Assembly (NCBI RefSeq): GCF_003111665.1
Contig: NZ_CP022188.1
Span: forward strand, 1,364,001-1,428,000
Source of the DNA: Parazoarcus communis
GTDB lineage: Bacteria > Pseudomonadota > Gammaproteobacteria > Burkholderiales > Rhodocyclaceae
DNA: 64,000 nt
Reading direction: 5' to 3'
Below are positions 10,101-18,383 of this stretch, one piece after another (the stretch's first letter is position 1; each line of letters begins with the position of its first letter). The translations under genes and the position numbers were made by a program. The notes beneath the pieces are model-generated. The model had not been told where the DNA came from and made no database searches. It was given only the letters and a program-made list of their open reading frames with translations.

Positions 10101-11786
10101 GCGACCGAGGTGGAGCGACTGGGCAAGATCAGCTCGGCTGCGCACCACCTGCTGTCGATCATCAATGACATTCTCGATCTGTCCAAGATCGAAGCTGGCA
10201 AGTTACGGCTCGAACAGCAGGATTTCGCACTGAGTGCCGTCCTCGACAACGTGCGTTCCCTCATTGGCGATGCGGCGCAGGCAAAGGGCCTGAGCGTGTC
10301 GGTGGATGGTGATGGCGTGCCCTTGTGGTTGCGTGGCGATGCGACGCGCCTGCGTCAGGCCCTGCTCAATCTTGCAGGCAATGCGGTCAAGTTTACCGCT
10401 ACCGGGGGGGTCGAATTGCGCGCGCAATTGCTGGAGGAGCACGGCGACATGCTGCGGGTGCGCTTCGAGGTGGAAGACACCGGTATCGGCGTGAGTGCGG
10501 ACAATATTCCCCGCCTGTTCCAGCCTTTCGAGCAGGCAGATTCGAGCACCACACGTAAGCATGGCGGTACCGGCCTCGGGCTGGCGATCACCCGTCACCT
10601 GGCAGAACTCATGGGGGGCGAGGTCGGCATGCACAGCGAGCCGGGCAAGGGCAGCACCTTCTGGTTCGATGTCATGCTGGGTCGCGGCTACGGCGTCATG
10701 CCGGAATTCAACCAGCCGCCGCCGGTGCCGAGCGAAGCGGAGCTGCATCACCGCCATGCCGGTGCCCGGCTGCTGCTGGTTGAGGACAACGAGATCAACC
10801 GCGAGGTGGCGCTTGAGCTGCTGCACGGTGTCGGCCTCGTCGTCGACACCGCCGAGAACGGCCTGGATGCGCTCTGCAAGGCGCGCGCGACGCGCTTCGA
10901 TCTGGTGCTGATGGATATCCAGATGCCGTTGATGGACGGTCTTGATGCGACGCAGGCAATCCGCACGCTGCCGGGCTGGGCGAAAATTCCCATTCTGGCG
11001 ATGACGGCGAACGCCTTCGAGGAAGACCGTCGTGCCTGTCTCGACGCCGGAATGGACGACTTCGTTGCCAAGCCGGTGGAGCCCGATGCCCTGTATGGCG
11101 TACTGCTGAAATGGTTGCCGGCGCGTCCGCCGCTGCCGCCTCAGGCGGATCATGCCATTCCACTGGGCGCGCAGGCGCCCGCGATCGATAGCGGGACGCT
11201 CGCATTCCTGACCACCCTGCCCGGAATCGACGTTACCCGCGGTCTGGCCGCACTGCGCGGCAACTCGGCCAAGTACCTGAGTCTGCTGAGTCGCTTTGCG
11301 GACGCACATGCCGCCGATATCGTGCAGATGAAAGAGCGGCTCGCTGCCGGCGAGCGTGCGCTTGCTCTGCGCCTCGCGCATACCTTGAAAGGCGTTGCGG
11401 CGAACCTCGGCGTGGTGGGTGTGGCGGGGCGCGCGGCGCAGATCGAGGCCGCACTCCATGCGGGCGATGAGCCGGACGCTGCACTGGTCGACGGCATCGC
11501 CAGCGACCTGATCGAGCTGCGGCGTGCGCTGGGTGTCCAGCCTCAAGCTGCCGAGTCGATTGTCCCGCCGGTCGCAGTGGACCCGCAACAGCTCGCGGAT
11601 GTCATCACCGAGTTGCGTTCGCTGCTCGCAGCCAGCGACAGCAGGGCGCTGGAACTGGCTGGCGAGAACGCGGCCTTGCTGGGCTCGGCGCTTGGCTCCG
11701 GATTCGGGGCGTTCATGACCGCGCTCGAGCAGTTTGATTTCGAGGCGGCGCAGACGCATCTGGGTGCGTCGGAGCCATGTGCGTGA
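7140..11786 (+). CDS. Hybrid sensor histidine kinase (5TM, multi-PAS, GAF, HisKA, HATPase, REC, Hpt)
   Basis: 1548 aa. The N-terminal 205 residues are a multi-pass membrane domain resembling 5TM-5TMR_LYT, unlike the usual two-TM sensor. Then PAS at about 215-330, PAS at 380-495, GAF at 510-670, PAS at 680-800, PAS at 805-925, HisKA with His965 in [11 protein letters not shown], HATPase at about 1065-1190 ([15 protein letters not shown]), REC with Asp1259 in LVLMDIQMP, and Hpt with His1414 in [13 protein letters not shown]. It is thus a complete internal phosphorelay. The GTG start at 7140 overlaps the previous stop. The Hpt domain probably passes phosphate to the REC-HD-GYP protein at 4317, linking the signal to c-di-GMP. 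Confidence 0.93.
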   Translation: MSAVVPTWGGVSLALFINAALLLSLVQLVDLALRDRSGWPSSTSVGSGVVIGVGVGVIGIVLIGVSNTLIPGVFFDTRSVLLAICGLFFGPLPTLLAVAMTAAFRLSLGGTGAAAGIVMIVLSGALGLGFRRLWRTSLADLSWQQLTIFGIVVHLTLFVSLTLLPWEMARTLLGLAGLPVMLFYPFITLALGLLLIDRLQRQRELGVMMQRETHFSSLFNNNHLVMLVINPDDGAIVEANPAAEHFYGWSCARLKTMHVSDLNSLSPEAIRAEMQRARLAQRSHFEFRHRRANGTECDVDVYTGPVHLGKQALLYSIVIDATARKATEASLLETERHRLQENEQALLRQKEARLAALNLLEDASAARAQAEDSLKALNVVNERLELALRAAKQGIYDLNVDTGESVVSPEYAQMLGHDPATFHETLDAFKARLHPDDLDKVVHTLDDYLAGESAEYRVEFRQRTASGAWIWILSLGQVVERNNSGDALRLMGTHTDITALKAAEGALEREARRAEALLELPRIAETLDEVAFLQRGQELAEALTGSRIAFIHFVNDDQETIELVTWSRATLEHYCHAVFNKHYPVSQAGIWADALRTRAPVMFNDYATAPERRGLPEGHAHLERLISVPVVEDGLVRMLTGVGNKETPYSDMDVETVQLISNTIWRIVSQRRAEQKLRRSEEKLRSLFRAAPTGIGVVLDRVLIEANQTLSDMTGYTRDELIGQPSRMLYPNDEEYEFVGTVKYRQIEERGTGTVETRFQHKDGHVFDVVLSSTPINPDDEVQGVTFTVLDITERKAAEAQLRKLAQAVEQSPESIVITNLDAEIEYVNETFLRNTGYTREQVIGQNPRVLQSGKTSKDSYDSLWSGLVDGRPWKGEFINKRADGSEYVEFAIITPLRQPDGRVTHYVAVKEDVTEKKRIGVELDQYRSHLEDLVNVRTTELMSAKTQAEAANRAKSEFLANMSHEIRTPMNAILGLTHILQRDAVRATEVERLGKISSAAHHLLSIINDILDLSKIEAGKLRLEQQDFALSAVLDNVRSLIGDAAQAKGLSVSVDGDGVPLWLRGDATRLRQALLNLAGNAVKFTATGGVELRAQLLEEHGDMLRVRFEVEDTGIGVSADNIPRLFQPFEQADSSTTRKHGGTGLGLAITRHLAELMGGEVGMHSEPGKGSTFWFDVMLGRGYGVMPEFNQPPPVPSEAELHHRHAGARLLLVEDNEINREVALELLHGVGLVVDTAENGLDALCKARATRFDLVLMDIQMPLMDGLDATQAIRTLPGWAKIPILAMTANAFEEDRRACLDAGMDDFVAKPVEPDALYGVLLKWLPARPPLPPQADHAIPLGAQAPAIDSGTLAFLTTLPGIDVTRGLAALRGNSAKYLSLLSRFADAHAADIVQMKERLAAGERALALRLAHTLKGVAANLGVVGVAGRAAQIEAALHAGDEPDAALVDGIASDLIELRRALGVQPQAAESIVPPVAVDPQQLADVITELRSLLAASDSRALELAGENAALLGSALGSGFGAFMTALEQFDFEAAQTHLGASEPCA

Positions 11787-11813
11787 TGATTGCCGGGGCG
11801 GCGGCGGTCGGCC

Positions 11814-12728
11814 TCAGACCGCCTGACGCTGCTGCTCCGGCGCCAGTCCCCAGATCGTCGAAAGCTCCGAAACGACGGCGCGGATGATCGGGTCGTTCGC
11901 CCTCTTCCGGAGGTAGGCAAAGCGCAGGCTGATCGTGGGCAGCTTCATCGGCAAGGCGTGCATCCTGCCTTCCCGCTCGGCGGCCTCGACATCGGAGCGG
12001 CGCATGATGCCGAGCCCGACGCCCGCTGCCACCATGGCGCGCATGGCATCTTCCTGGTCGGCCATCATGGTCTTGACCGGCATGCAGCAGTGCGATTCGA
12101 ACAGCGGTTGCATCAGCTGGTAATAGGCGCAGTCCGGCGAGGTGTAGACCCACGGCAGGCGCGCGAGTGCCGGGATGTCGGGAGAGGCGATCTGATCGCG
12201 CAGTGCATTTGGCACCGCCACCGCCATTTCCTCCTCGCGCAGCACATGGGAGTCAAGCAGGGGCTCGTCGCAGTCGCCGCTGACGAAGGCGGCATCGAGT
12301 TTGCCGACCCTCAGGGCAGGGATGTTGTTCCCCGTTCGGCCGGACATGAATTCGAGATCGAGCTGTGGATAGTGCGCGCGCAAACCGGCCTGGAGTTCGA
12401 CCAGACGCAGGAATTCCGCATCGGTATTCAGGCCGATGCGGATGCTGCCCAGCAGCTCGTTCTGCATGCCTTTGGCATGATGCAGAAAGTCGCCTGCAGC
12501 AGCCAGCGTGCGCTGCGCGCGATCCAGCAGCTGCTCGCCGGCGGCGGTGAGCTGCATGCCCTTTGGCGTGCGGTCGAAGAGCGTGAGGTTGAGCTCTTCC
12601 TCCAGTGCCTTGATATGGGCACTGATCGCCGGCTGGCTTGTAAACAGGCGCTCTGAGGCACGTGTCAGGTGCTTCTCTTCGGCCACCGTGACGAAGGTCT
12701 TCAGGTGGTATAGCTCCACGTCGGTCAC
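11814..12728 (-). CDS. LysR-family transcriptional regulator
   Basis: 304 aa. The HTH is at residues 3-62 (LYHLKTFVTVAEEKHLTRAS, then SQPAISAHIKALEEEL), followed by the LysR substrate-binding domain with GLGIMRR near residue 240. Convergent with the hybrid kinase (27 nt between stops) and divergent from a DUF1127 gene 153 bp away. No metabolic gene adjoins it, so its regulon cannot be guessed. It belongs to the CbbR/CysB-like length class. Confidence 0.9.
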   Translation of the reverse strand: MTDVELYHLKTFVTVAEEKHLTRASERLFTSQPAISAHIKALEEELNLTLFDRTPKGMQLTAAGEQLLDRAQRTLAAAGDFLHHAKGMQNELLGSIRIGLNTDAEFLRLVELQAGLRAHYPQLDLEFMSGRTGNNIPALRVGKLDAAFVSGDCDEPLLDSHVLREEEMAVAVPNALRDQIASPDIPALARLPWVYTSPDCAYYQLMQPLFESHCCMPVKTMMADQEDAMRAMVAAGVGLGIMRRSDVEAAEREGRMHALPMKLPTISLRFAYLRKRANDPIIRAVVSELSTIWGLAPEQQRQAV

Positions 12729-12881
12729 TCCGGATGCGGGTTTCTCAGGTGTTAGTAAAGCGCACTCCGGCCGACGACGCCATCACATTTCCTGAACACG
12801 CGAATCCCGAAAAACGATTGGATTGTGTTTCGTGCGAACGCCAGGATGCAGTCATCACCGATGCCCTGAAGGAGACGCACC

Positions 12882-13109
12882 ATGAGCCCCATCACCCACG
12901 CCCGCATGATTCCCGTCAGCCGCCTGCCCGCCTTGCGCAGCACGCTGGCCGCCCTGCTCGGTACGCTAGACGACACCTTGCGCACATGGCAGACCCGGGC
13001 CCGTCAGCGCCGCGAGCTGCGCAGTCTCGATGACGCAGTGCTGAGAGATGTCGGCATCAGTCGCACGCAGGCACGCTTTTCCGCCGACAAGCCATTCTGG
13101 CGCGAATGA
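12882..13109 (+). CDS. DUF1127 small protein
   Basis: 75 aa. The C-terminal 45 residues (RQRRELRSLDDAVLRDVGIS, then RTQARFSADKPFWRE) match the DUF1127 (YjiS-like) signature of arginine-rich helices with L-x-D-I/V-G. Members in other proteobacteria have been tied to phosphate and C1 metabolism and RNA binding, but no role can be assigned here. GGAG lies 8 nt before the ATG. It is divergent from the LysR gene at 12728. Confidence 0.85.
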   Translation: MSPITHARMIPVSRLPALRSTLAALLGTLDDTLRTWQTRARQRRELRSLDDAVLRDVGISRTQARFSADKPFWRE

Positions 13110-13204
13110 GCGCCGACGGGCCAGCGCGGCCTTGAAAGCCGGTTCGGTGGGGCTATGCTGAAAGGATCAGCCCCCCATCCGGCACCCTGCGGTGTCGCGT
13201 CTCA

Positions 13205-13714
13205 ATGACCCGAACCGAAAAACTGCTCAGAATCACCCGGCGGCTCATCATCCTGACCGGGATTGCGCTGTTCTTCGTCGTTGGCCTGTTTGGTCTCACC
13301 CTGCTGCGCGAAGAGCGTTTCATGGTGTCATGGGCATGCTTCGGCTGCGGCCTGCTGGGCGGATTCGTCAGTATCCAGCAGCGCCTCAGGAAGTTCGGCG
13401 ATGAAGAACTGGAGTTGCTGTCGCAATCCTGGTGTCAGGTCCTGCTGATCCCGGTGTATGGCGGCATCTTCGCGCTGGTGCTGTACATCGGTTTTCTCAG
13501 CGGGGTGATTGAAGGTTCGATGTTTCCGTCCTTCTCCAGCCACCCCTTCTCGGAGCCGGTCCCGACCACCGCGGACCTCAAGCGCTTCTTCTCCGAAACC
13601 TACCCGTCAAGCGGTGCGGATGTGGCCAAGCTCCTGTTCTGGTCCTTCCTCGCCGGCTTCTCCGAGCGACTGGTGCCACAGATTCTGGACCGCACGCCGG
13701 GCAAGGAGGGTTGA
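13205..13714 (+). CDS. Small inner-membrane protein of unknown function
   Basis: 169 aa, not recognised. Hydrophobic segments at about 13-33 (LIILTGIALFFVVGLFGLTL), 41-58 (VSWACFGCGLLGGFVS) and 80-100 (VLLIPVYGGIFALVLYIGFL), then a 60-residue mostly polar part containing VAKLLFWSFLAGFSERLVPQ near the end. The FLAGFSERLVP motif recurs in bacterial membrane proteins with this architecture. Its stop lies 15 nt from the convergent MocR gene. No signal peptide is evident. Confidence 0.6.
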   Translation: MTRTEKLLRITRRLIILTGIALFFVVGLFGLTLLREERFMVSWACFGCGLLGGFVSIQQRLRKFGDEELELLSQSWCQVLLIPVYGGIFALVLYIGFLSGVIEGSMFPSFSSHPFSEPVPTTADLKRFFSETYPSSGADVAKLLFWSFLAGFSERLVPQILDRTPGKEG

Positions 13715-13728
13715 GTGCGTGCAGCGCT

Positions 13729-15096
13729 TCAGGTCCGTGCCGTCTTCATGAACTGCAGAAACTGCGGGTTGCACGCGTAGGCGACGTTGATACGGATTGC
13801 AGCGGGCGCTTCGGACTTTTCCGGCCGGAAGATGGAGCCCGGGGCGAGAAAGATGCTCTCCTTGGCGGCACGGCGTGCCAGCGCAAGTTCATCCTGTCCC
13901 TCGCCGAGTTCGCCCCAAAGGTAGTAGCCCCCATTGGCGGAATAGGGCAGATGAATGCCCGCGCCCCGTACCGCCTTGATGGCCTTCTCGGTAGCCTGTT
14001 CGACGTGCAGCTTGAGGCGGCGCAGATGACGCAGGTACTGACCGCTGGAGATCATGTTGAAGACGATGCGTTCAAGCAGATCGGACGTGTTCACAACGGT
14101 CAGCATTTTCAGGTCACAGAGCGTTTCCATCAGCCGGGCTTCACCTGCGACGTAGCCGACCCTCAGGTTGGCAGAGAGCGTCTTGGAGAAAGTCCCGATG
14201 TACACCACGCGCTTGAGTTGATCGAGCGTGGCCAGGCGCGGGCTGGCGGCCGGAAGAATGTCCGCAAACGGATCGTCTTCGACGATGTAGAAGCCGTACT
14301 GCTCTGCAATCTGAAGGAGCCGGTGCGCGACCGGGAGCGAGATCGCGCTTCCGGTCGGGTTGTGCGCGAGCGACTGGGTAAAGAAGACCTTGGGACGGAA
14401 CATCTCGCACTTGCGCACCAGATCATCGAGGTCGGGGCCGTCGTCCAGGCGCTGGACACCGATGGTTCGGGTCTTGCCGAGGTGCAGTTTGCCGAACAGG
14501 GGGTAGTAGCCAGGACTGTCGACAAGCGCGACGTCGCCCGGCTCCAGGAGCTGGCGACTGACCAGATCGAGTGCGTGGTTGGCACCGTAGGTGAGCAGAA
14601 CCTGGTCGGGGGAGGCGTGAATCGAGCGCTCGATCAGCATGAGTGCGAGGCGTTCGCGCAGCGGCTGGTAGCCCCATGGGCTGCTGTAGCCGTGGTCGGC
14701 CTCGGTGTCGAGACCGGACTTGAGCTGAGCAAGCTGCCGCCCGAAGTCGAGACGACCCATCCATGCCGCAGGGGGGCGGCCGTCACCGACGCGTACGGCG
14801 TAGTGCCGGACGAGTTGCTCGCGCAGCAGCGAGGCAGAGTCGATTGCCTCTGCAATATGCGCAGATGGCGTACCCGAGGCCAGGCTGCGTCCGCTCGTCA
14901 CGAAGTAGCCAGAGCCCTGCTTCGAGCTCAACAGCCCCTGGGCAACGAGCCGGTCATAGGCTTCGGCGACGGTGTTCTTGGATACGCCAGCTTCGACCGC
15001 CGCAGCGCGAACCGATAGCAGCCGGTGTCCGGGCCTGAGCAAGCCACTTTCGATCTGAGCCCTGAGCTTTTCCATGATCGCATCGGTACGTCCCAT
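13729..15096 (-). CDS. MocR-type GntR regulator fused to a PLP aminotransferase-like domain
   Basis: 455 aa. Winged HTH at about 1-70 (LRPGHRLLSVRAAAVEAGVS then KNTVAEAYDRLVAQGLL), then a fold-type I aminotransferase domain with the PLP lysine in IGTFSKTLSANLRVGY at about residue 290. GGAGGAAGCTC precedes the ATG at 15096. MocR proteins are transcription factors that sense a small amine, amino acid or PLP-linked ligand. It is divergent from the TRAP/HMG-CoA reductase operon and the 288-bp gap carries three AACTGTC repeats, so it is the likely regulator of that operon. Confidence 0.9.
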   Translation of the reverse strand: MGRTDAIMEKLRAQIESGLLRPGHRLLSVRAAAVEAGVSKNTVAEAYDRLVAQGLLSSKQGSGYFVTSGRSLASGTPSAHIAEAIDSASLLREQLVRHYAVRVGDGRPPAAWMGRLDFGRQLAQLKSGLDTEADHGYSSPWGYQPLRERLALMLIERSIHASPDQVLLTYGANHALDLVSRQLLEPGDVALVDSPGYYPLFGKLHLGKTRTIGVQRLDDGPDLDDLVRKCEMFRPKVFFTQSLAHNPTGSAISLPVAHRLLQIAEQYGFYIVEDDPFADILPAASPRLATLDQLKRVVYIGTFSKTLSANLRVGYVAGEARLMETLCDLKMLTVVNTSDLLERIVFNMISSGQYLRHLRRLKLHVEQATEKAIKAVRGAGIHLPYSANGGYYLWGELGEGQDELALARRAAKESIFLAPGSIFRPEKSEAPAAIRINVAYACNPQFLQFMKTART

Positions 15097-15143
15097 GAGC
15101 TTCCTCCGTGCCAGCGCATCGGGAATTCACGCTGTTTCGCCTG

Positions 15144-15210
15144 AACTGTCACTCTTATTCAACTGGGACAGTTGTTTGACAATTCAATAAAGTGTCCCTT
15201 GAACTGTCCC
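15144..15210. promoter_or_regulatory. Repeated AACTGTC half-sites, putative MocR operator
   Basis: In the 288-bp gap between the MocR gene and the TRAP operon, AACTGTC occurs at 15144-15150, inverted (GACAGTT) at 15167-15173 and direct again as AACTGTCCC at 15202-15210. The middle copy is part of a small palindrome AACTGGGACAGTT (15161-15173). TTGACA at 15176-15181 could be a -35 box, but I see no good -10 at 16-18 nt. The pattern of direct plus inverted half-sites fits known MocR operators; binding itself is inferred. Confidence 0.55.
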
Positions 15211-15384
15211 TGTTCATTGTAGATGATCTGCAAAACGAAAAATCAGAGACATTGAACGCCGGACCCGCTATCAAAAAGCGACCTCGAGTTTCGCCCGGCC
15301 GGTGTTCTACGCAAGTCATGGGTGGTTTCACGCCACCCGGAAGTCTGCCCGCAAGGGGCGGAAGCCAAAGGAGGAGTAAACAGC

Positions 15385-16431
15385 ATGAAAGTCATTACTC
15401 GCAGGAATGCACTCAAGGCGCTGAGTATTGGCGCGGTCGGCGCGGCAGCCAATATGGCTGTCAGTAGCCCTGCGCTGGCTCAGGAGACGGTGACCTGGCG
15501 CATGCAGGCGCTTTGGGACGGTGGCACCACGCCGCAGAAATTCGAGGAGCGTTTCGTAAAACGTGTCGCCGAGCTGACTGGTGGCAAGTTCCAGATCGAG
15601 CTCTTCTCCGCGGGTCAGCTGGTCCCGGCGAATCAGGCATTCGATGCGGTCCGCGGCGGCGCATTCCAGCTGATGAAGACTTTCGATGGTTACGAGGCCG
15701 GCAAGATTCCGGGGCTGGCATTTACCAGCACGGTACCCTTCGGTTTTCCCGAGCCGGACCAGTTCGAAGCCTGGTTCTACGAACTTGGTGGCCTCGAGCT
15801 CGCGCGCCAGGCCTATGCGCCCGCGGGCCTGTTCTACATTGCGCCGACGGTGTATGGGCCGGAGCCGATCCACTCGAAGTTCCCGATCCGCACGCTGGCC
15901 GACATGAGCGGCAAGAAGGGCCGCTTCGTCGGTCTTGCGTCGAGCGTGATGGGGGCGCTCGGTGTTGCGGTGACCCCGATGGCCACCGCCGAGGTCTATT
16001 CGGCGCTCGACAAGGGTGTGATCGACTTCGCCGACCGTGGCGATCTGTCGGCCAACCTCGAGGCCGGCCTGAGCGAAGTGGCAAAGTACATCGTGATGCC
16101 CGGCCCGCATCAGCCGACCACCGCGACCAGCTACGTGGCCAACCGCGGCGCGTACGACCGTCTGCCGGCAGAGTTCAAGGCCGCGCTGGCGGTTGCGGCG
16201 CGCGAAACCTCTTCTGCACTGCGTCAGCACATCATGGTGTCGGACGGCAAGGCAATCGAGGCCTTCAGGGCCAAGGGCGTAGAGGTGACCTCGCTCGACC
16301 CGAAGGAAGTCGCTGCCGGGCGCGTCAAGGCGCGCGAGGCGTGGAAGGCAGCCACCAAGAACGATCCGATTGCGGTGAAGATTCTGGAAAGCCAGATGGC
16401 CTTCATGAAGCAGCTCGGCCTGCTTTCCTGA
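15385..16431 (+). CDS. TRAP transporter DctP-type substrate-binding protein
   Basis: 348 aa. The start is ATG 15385 because GGAGGAG lies 8 nt upstream; a longer frame from 15322 would bury the signal. The N-terminus MKVITRRNALKALSIGAVGA has a twin-arginine-type motif (RRNALKAL) and an Ala-rich core ending ALAQ, so export to the periplasm is expected. The body is the DctP family, with the conserved IR-TLADMSGKKGRFVG region and the ligand-arginine area around residue 175. It leads an operon with the Q and M subunits and degradative HMG-CoA reductase, so mevalonate or a relative is the inferred ligand. Confidence 0.92.
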   Translation: MKVITRRNALKALSIGAVGAAANMAVSSPALAQETVTWRMQALWDGGTTPQKFEERFVKRVAELTGGKFQIELFSAGQLVPANQAFDAVRGGAFQLMKTFDGYEAGKIPGLAFTSTVPFGFPEPDQFEAWFYELGGLELARQAYAPAGLFYIAPTVYGPEPIHSKFPIRTLADMSGKKGRFVGLASSVMGALGVAVTPMATAEVYSALDKGVIDFADRGDLSANLEAGLSEVAKYIVMPGPHQPTTATSYVANRGAYDRLPAEFKAALAVAARETSSALRQHIMVSDGKAIEAFRAKGVEVTSLDPKEVAAGRVKAREAWKAATKNDPIAVKILESQMAFMKQLGLLS

Positions 16432-16463
16432 GCGCAAGCCGTAGCGCCTGACCTGTCGAATCT

Positions 16464-16488
16464 GCGGGGGCTCCGTCAGGGCCCCCGC
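16464..16488. promoter_or_regulatory. Intercistronic hairpin after the TRAP binding-protein gene
   Basis: GCGGGGGC at 16464-16471 pairs perfectly with GCCCCCGC at 16481-16488 around a 9-nt loop, between the binding-protein gene and the small permease. No U-tract follows. Hairpins here commonly protect the upstream mRNA and allow more binding protein than permease; that role is inferred. Confidence 0.6.
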
Positions 16489-16510
16489 CCAACCTGTTCC
16501 GGGAATTATC

Positions 16511-17041
16511 GTGCCCAAAGTGATACGCCTTTACGTGAAGGCCATCACCGGAGTGAATCGTCTGCTGTTCATGGGGGTCGCCTTGCTGGCCTTCGTGATC
16601 GTTCCGGTGATGCTGTATGAAGTGGTGGCCCGCTATGTCTTCAATGCACCCACGGTATGGGGCATGGAGCTCGCCACACTGATCTTCGGCCCGTATTTTC
16701 TGCTGGGTGGCCCATACCTGCTGCACTTGGGCGGACATGTCAGTCTCGACCTCGTTCACCGCGCCCTCTCGCCCGCGTGGAAGCGCAGGTCGGACCTGTT
16801 CAACCACCTTGTCATCATCTGCTTCTGCGCCATTCTGCTGTACTACTCCCTGCCGCTTGCGATGCAGTCCTGGGCGTTCCGCGAGACCTCCTTCTCGGCC
16901 TGGAACCCGCAGATCTGGCCGGTGAAGTTTTCGATTCCGTTGGCTGTGAGCCTGCTCGCTGCGCAAAGCCTGGCGGAGTTCCTGTGCCTGCTGTTCCGGG
17001 AGCCGTCATCGCGCCCGGATGAGGACGAGGTGCAGGCATGA
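16511..17041 (+). CDS. TRAP transporter small permease (DctQ)
   Basis: 176 aa with four hydrophobic helices (about 18-40, 52-72, 95-115, 138-158), the length and topology of DctQ small subunits. The helix 1-2 region VMLYEVVARYVFNAPTVWGM followed by E is the family signature. The start is GTG 16511 with only a weak GGGA upstream; no ATG fits before the first helix. Its stop overlaps the DctM start (ATGA). It works with DctP and DctM as a cation-gradient-driven importer in the inner membrane. Confidence 0.92.
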   Translation: MPKVIRLYVKAITGVNRLLFMGVALLAFVIVPVMLYEVVARYVFNAPTVWGMELATLIFGPYFLLGGPYLLHLGGHVSLDLVHRALSPAWKRRSDLFNHLVIICFCAILLYYSLPLAMQSWAFRETSFSAWNPQIWPVKFSIPLAVSLLAAQSLAEFLCLLFREPSSRPDEDEVQA

Positions 17042-18348
17042 CGCCCAACCTGATCCTGCTGATCATGTTCGGTGGCCTCACGCTGCTGATGCTGTCCGGC
17101 CTGCCGATCGCATTCGTTCTGGGCGGCTTGTCGCTGCTGCTGACGGTGACGCTGTGGAACCCGGACGCCGTTGTGCTGATGGTGCTGCAGGTGTTCGACA
17201 CCATGCACTCCGAAGCCATGCTCGGAATCCCTCTTTACATCCTGATGGCAAGCATCCTCCAGCGCTCGGGCATCATCGAGGCGCTCTACGAGGCAATGGA
17301 ATTGTGGTTCGGTCGCGTGCGCGGCGGGCTGGCAATCGGCACCGTTGTCATCTGCGTGGTGATGGCCGCGATGACCGGCGTGGTCGGCGCGGCGGTGACG
17401 GCGATGGCTGTGCTTGCCATGCCGCAGATGCTGAAACGTGGCTACGACCCCAAGCTGGTGACCGGCACGATCTGCGCCTCGGGGACGCTCGGCATCCTGA
17501 TTCCCCCTTCGGTGCTGACCATCGTCTATGCGGTCACCGCTCAGGTCTCGATCGGGAAGATGTTGATCGCGGGCCTCATGCCAGGTTTGCTGCTGGCGAC
17601 ACTCTACATTGCCTACATCATAGCGGTTGCCTACCTGAAACCGGGGGCAGTGCCGCCAGGGGCAACCGAGCGCGTGCCGCTGGCAAGGAAGCTTGCCAGC
17701 CTGAAAGCGCTGATCCTGCCAGCACTGTTGATCGTGATGATTCTCGGCTCGATCTTCTTCGGCGTCGCGACCCCCACCGAAGCTGCCGCAGTTGGCGTGT
17801 TCGGCGCGATGGTGTCGGCCGCACTGTGCCGGCGCCTGACGCTGGGAGGCTTGCGCGGCGCCGCGGTCGAGACCCTGAAAGCGACCTCAATGATCCTGTG
17901 GATCACGATCGGCGCCAAGGCATATGTCGCCATCTTCACCGGTCTGGGTGGGGCCGACACGCTGCTCAATTTCATCCGTACGCTCGACGTGCACCCGTAC
18001 GTGGTGCTCGGCGTGATGATGCTGATCCTGATTTTCCTCGGCACCGTGCTCGACGAGATTGGCATCATCCTGCTTACCGTGCCGGTGTTTCTTCCCATCG
18101 TGCGCTTGCTCGGCTTCGACGAGATCTGGTTCGGCGTGCTGTATGCGCTGACCATCCAGACCGGATACATCAGCCCGCCCTTCGGCTACACCCTGTTTTA
18201 CATCAAGGGGCCACTGCCTCCGCATCTCGGCATGGGCACCGTCTATCGCGGCATCCTGCCCTTCCTCTACCTGCAGATCCTCGCCCTGCTTATCTGCGCG
18301 GCTTTCCCCGGGCTGGTTACCTGGCTCCCCGCATTGGCGTCCGGCTGA
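17038..18348 (+). CDS. TRAP transporter large permease (DctM)
   Basis: 436 aa, about 12 hydrophobic helices, normal for DctM. Family motifs are visible: GIPLYILMASILQRSG near 60, ATGVVGAAVTAMAVLAMP-like region near 110-130, SGTLGILIPPSV near 150 and GYISPPFGYTLFYIKG near 380. It forms the translocation channel with DctQ. ATGA overlap upstream and 35 nt to the HMG-CoA reductase ATG show a single operon. Confidence 0.93.
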   Translation: MTPNLILLIMFGGLTLLMLSGLPIAFVLGGLSLLLTVTLWNPDAVVLMVLQVFDTMHSEAMLGIPLYILMASILQRSGIIEALYEAMELWFGRVRGGLAIGTVVICVVMAAMTGVVGAAVTAMAVLAMPQMLKRGYDPKLVTGTICASGTLGILIPPSVLTIVYAVTAQVSIGKMLIAGLMPGLLLATLYIAYIIAVAYLKPGAVPPGATERVPLARKLASLKALILPALLIVMILGSIFFGVATPTEAAAVGVFGAMVSAALCRRLTLGGLRGAAVETLKATSMILWITIGAKAYVAIFTGLGGADTLLNFIRTLDVHPYVVLGVMMLILIFLGTVLDEIGIILLTVPVFLPIVRLLGFDEIWFGVLYALTIQTGYISPPFGYTLFYIKGPLPPHLGMGTVYRGILPFLYLQILALLICAAFPGLVTWLPALASG

Positions 18349-18383
18349 CGCACGACCCCATCAATCGACTGGAGACATCCACA

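Noticed and set aside
10203..11759. 518-aa minus-strand frame opposite the hybrid kinase
   Set aside because: No family resemblance; the plus strand carries HATPase, REC and Hpt motifs throughout.
17019..18383. N-terminal extension of the HMG-CoA reductase frame back to 17019 (879 aa)
   Set aside because: This stretch is the dctM gene in another frame; the extension is Arg/His/Pro-rich out-of-frame text and the enzyme starts cleanly at ATG 18384.
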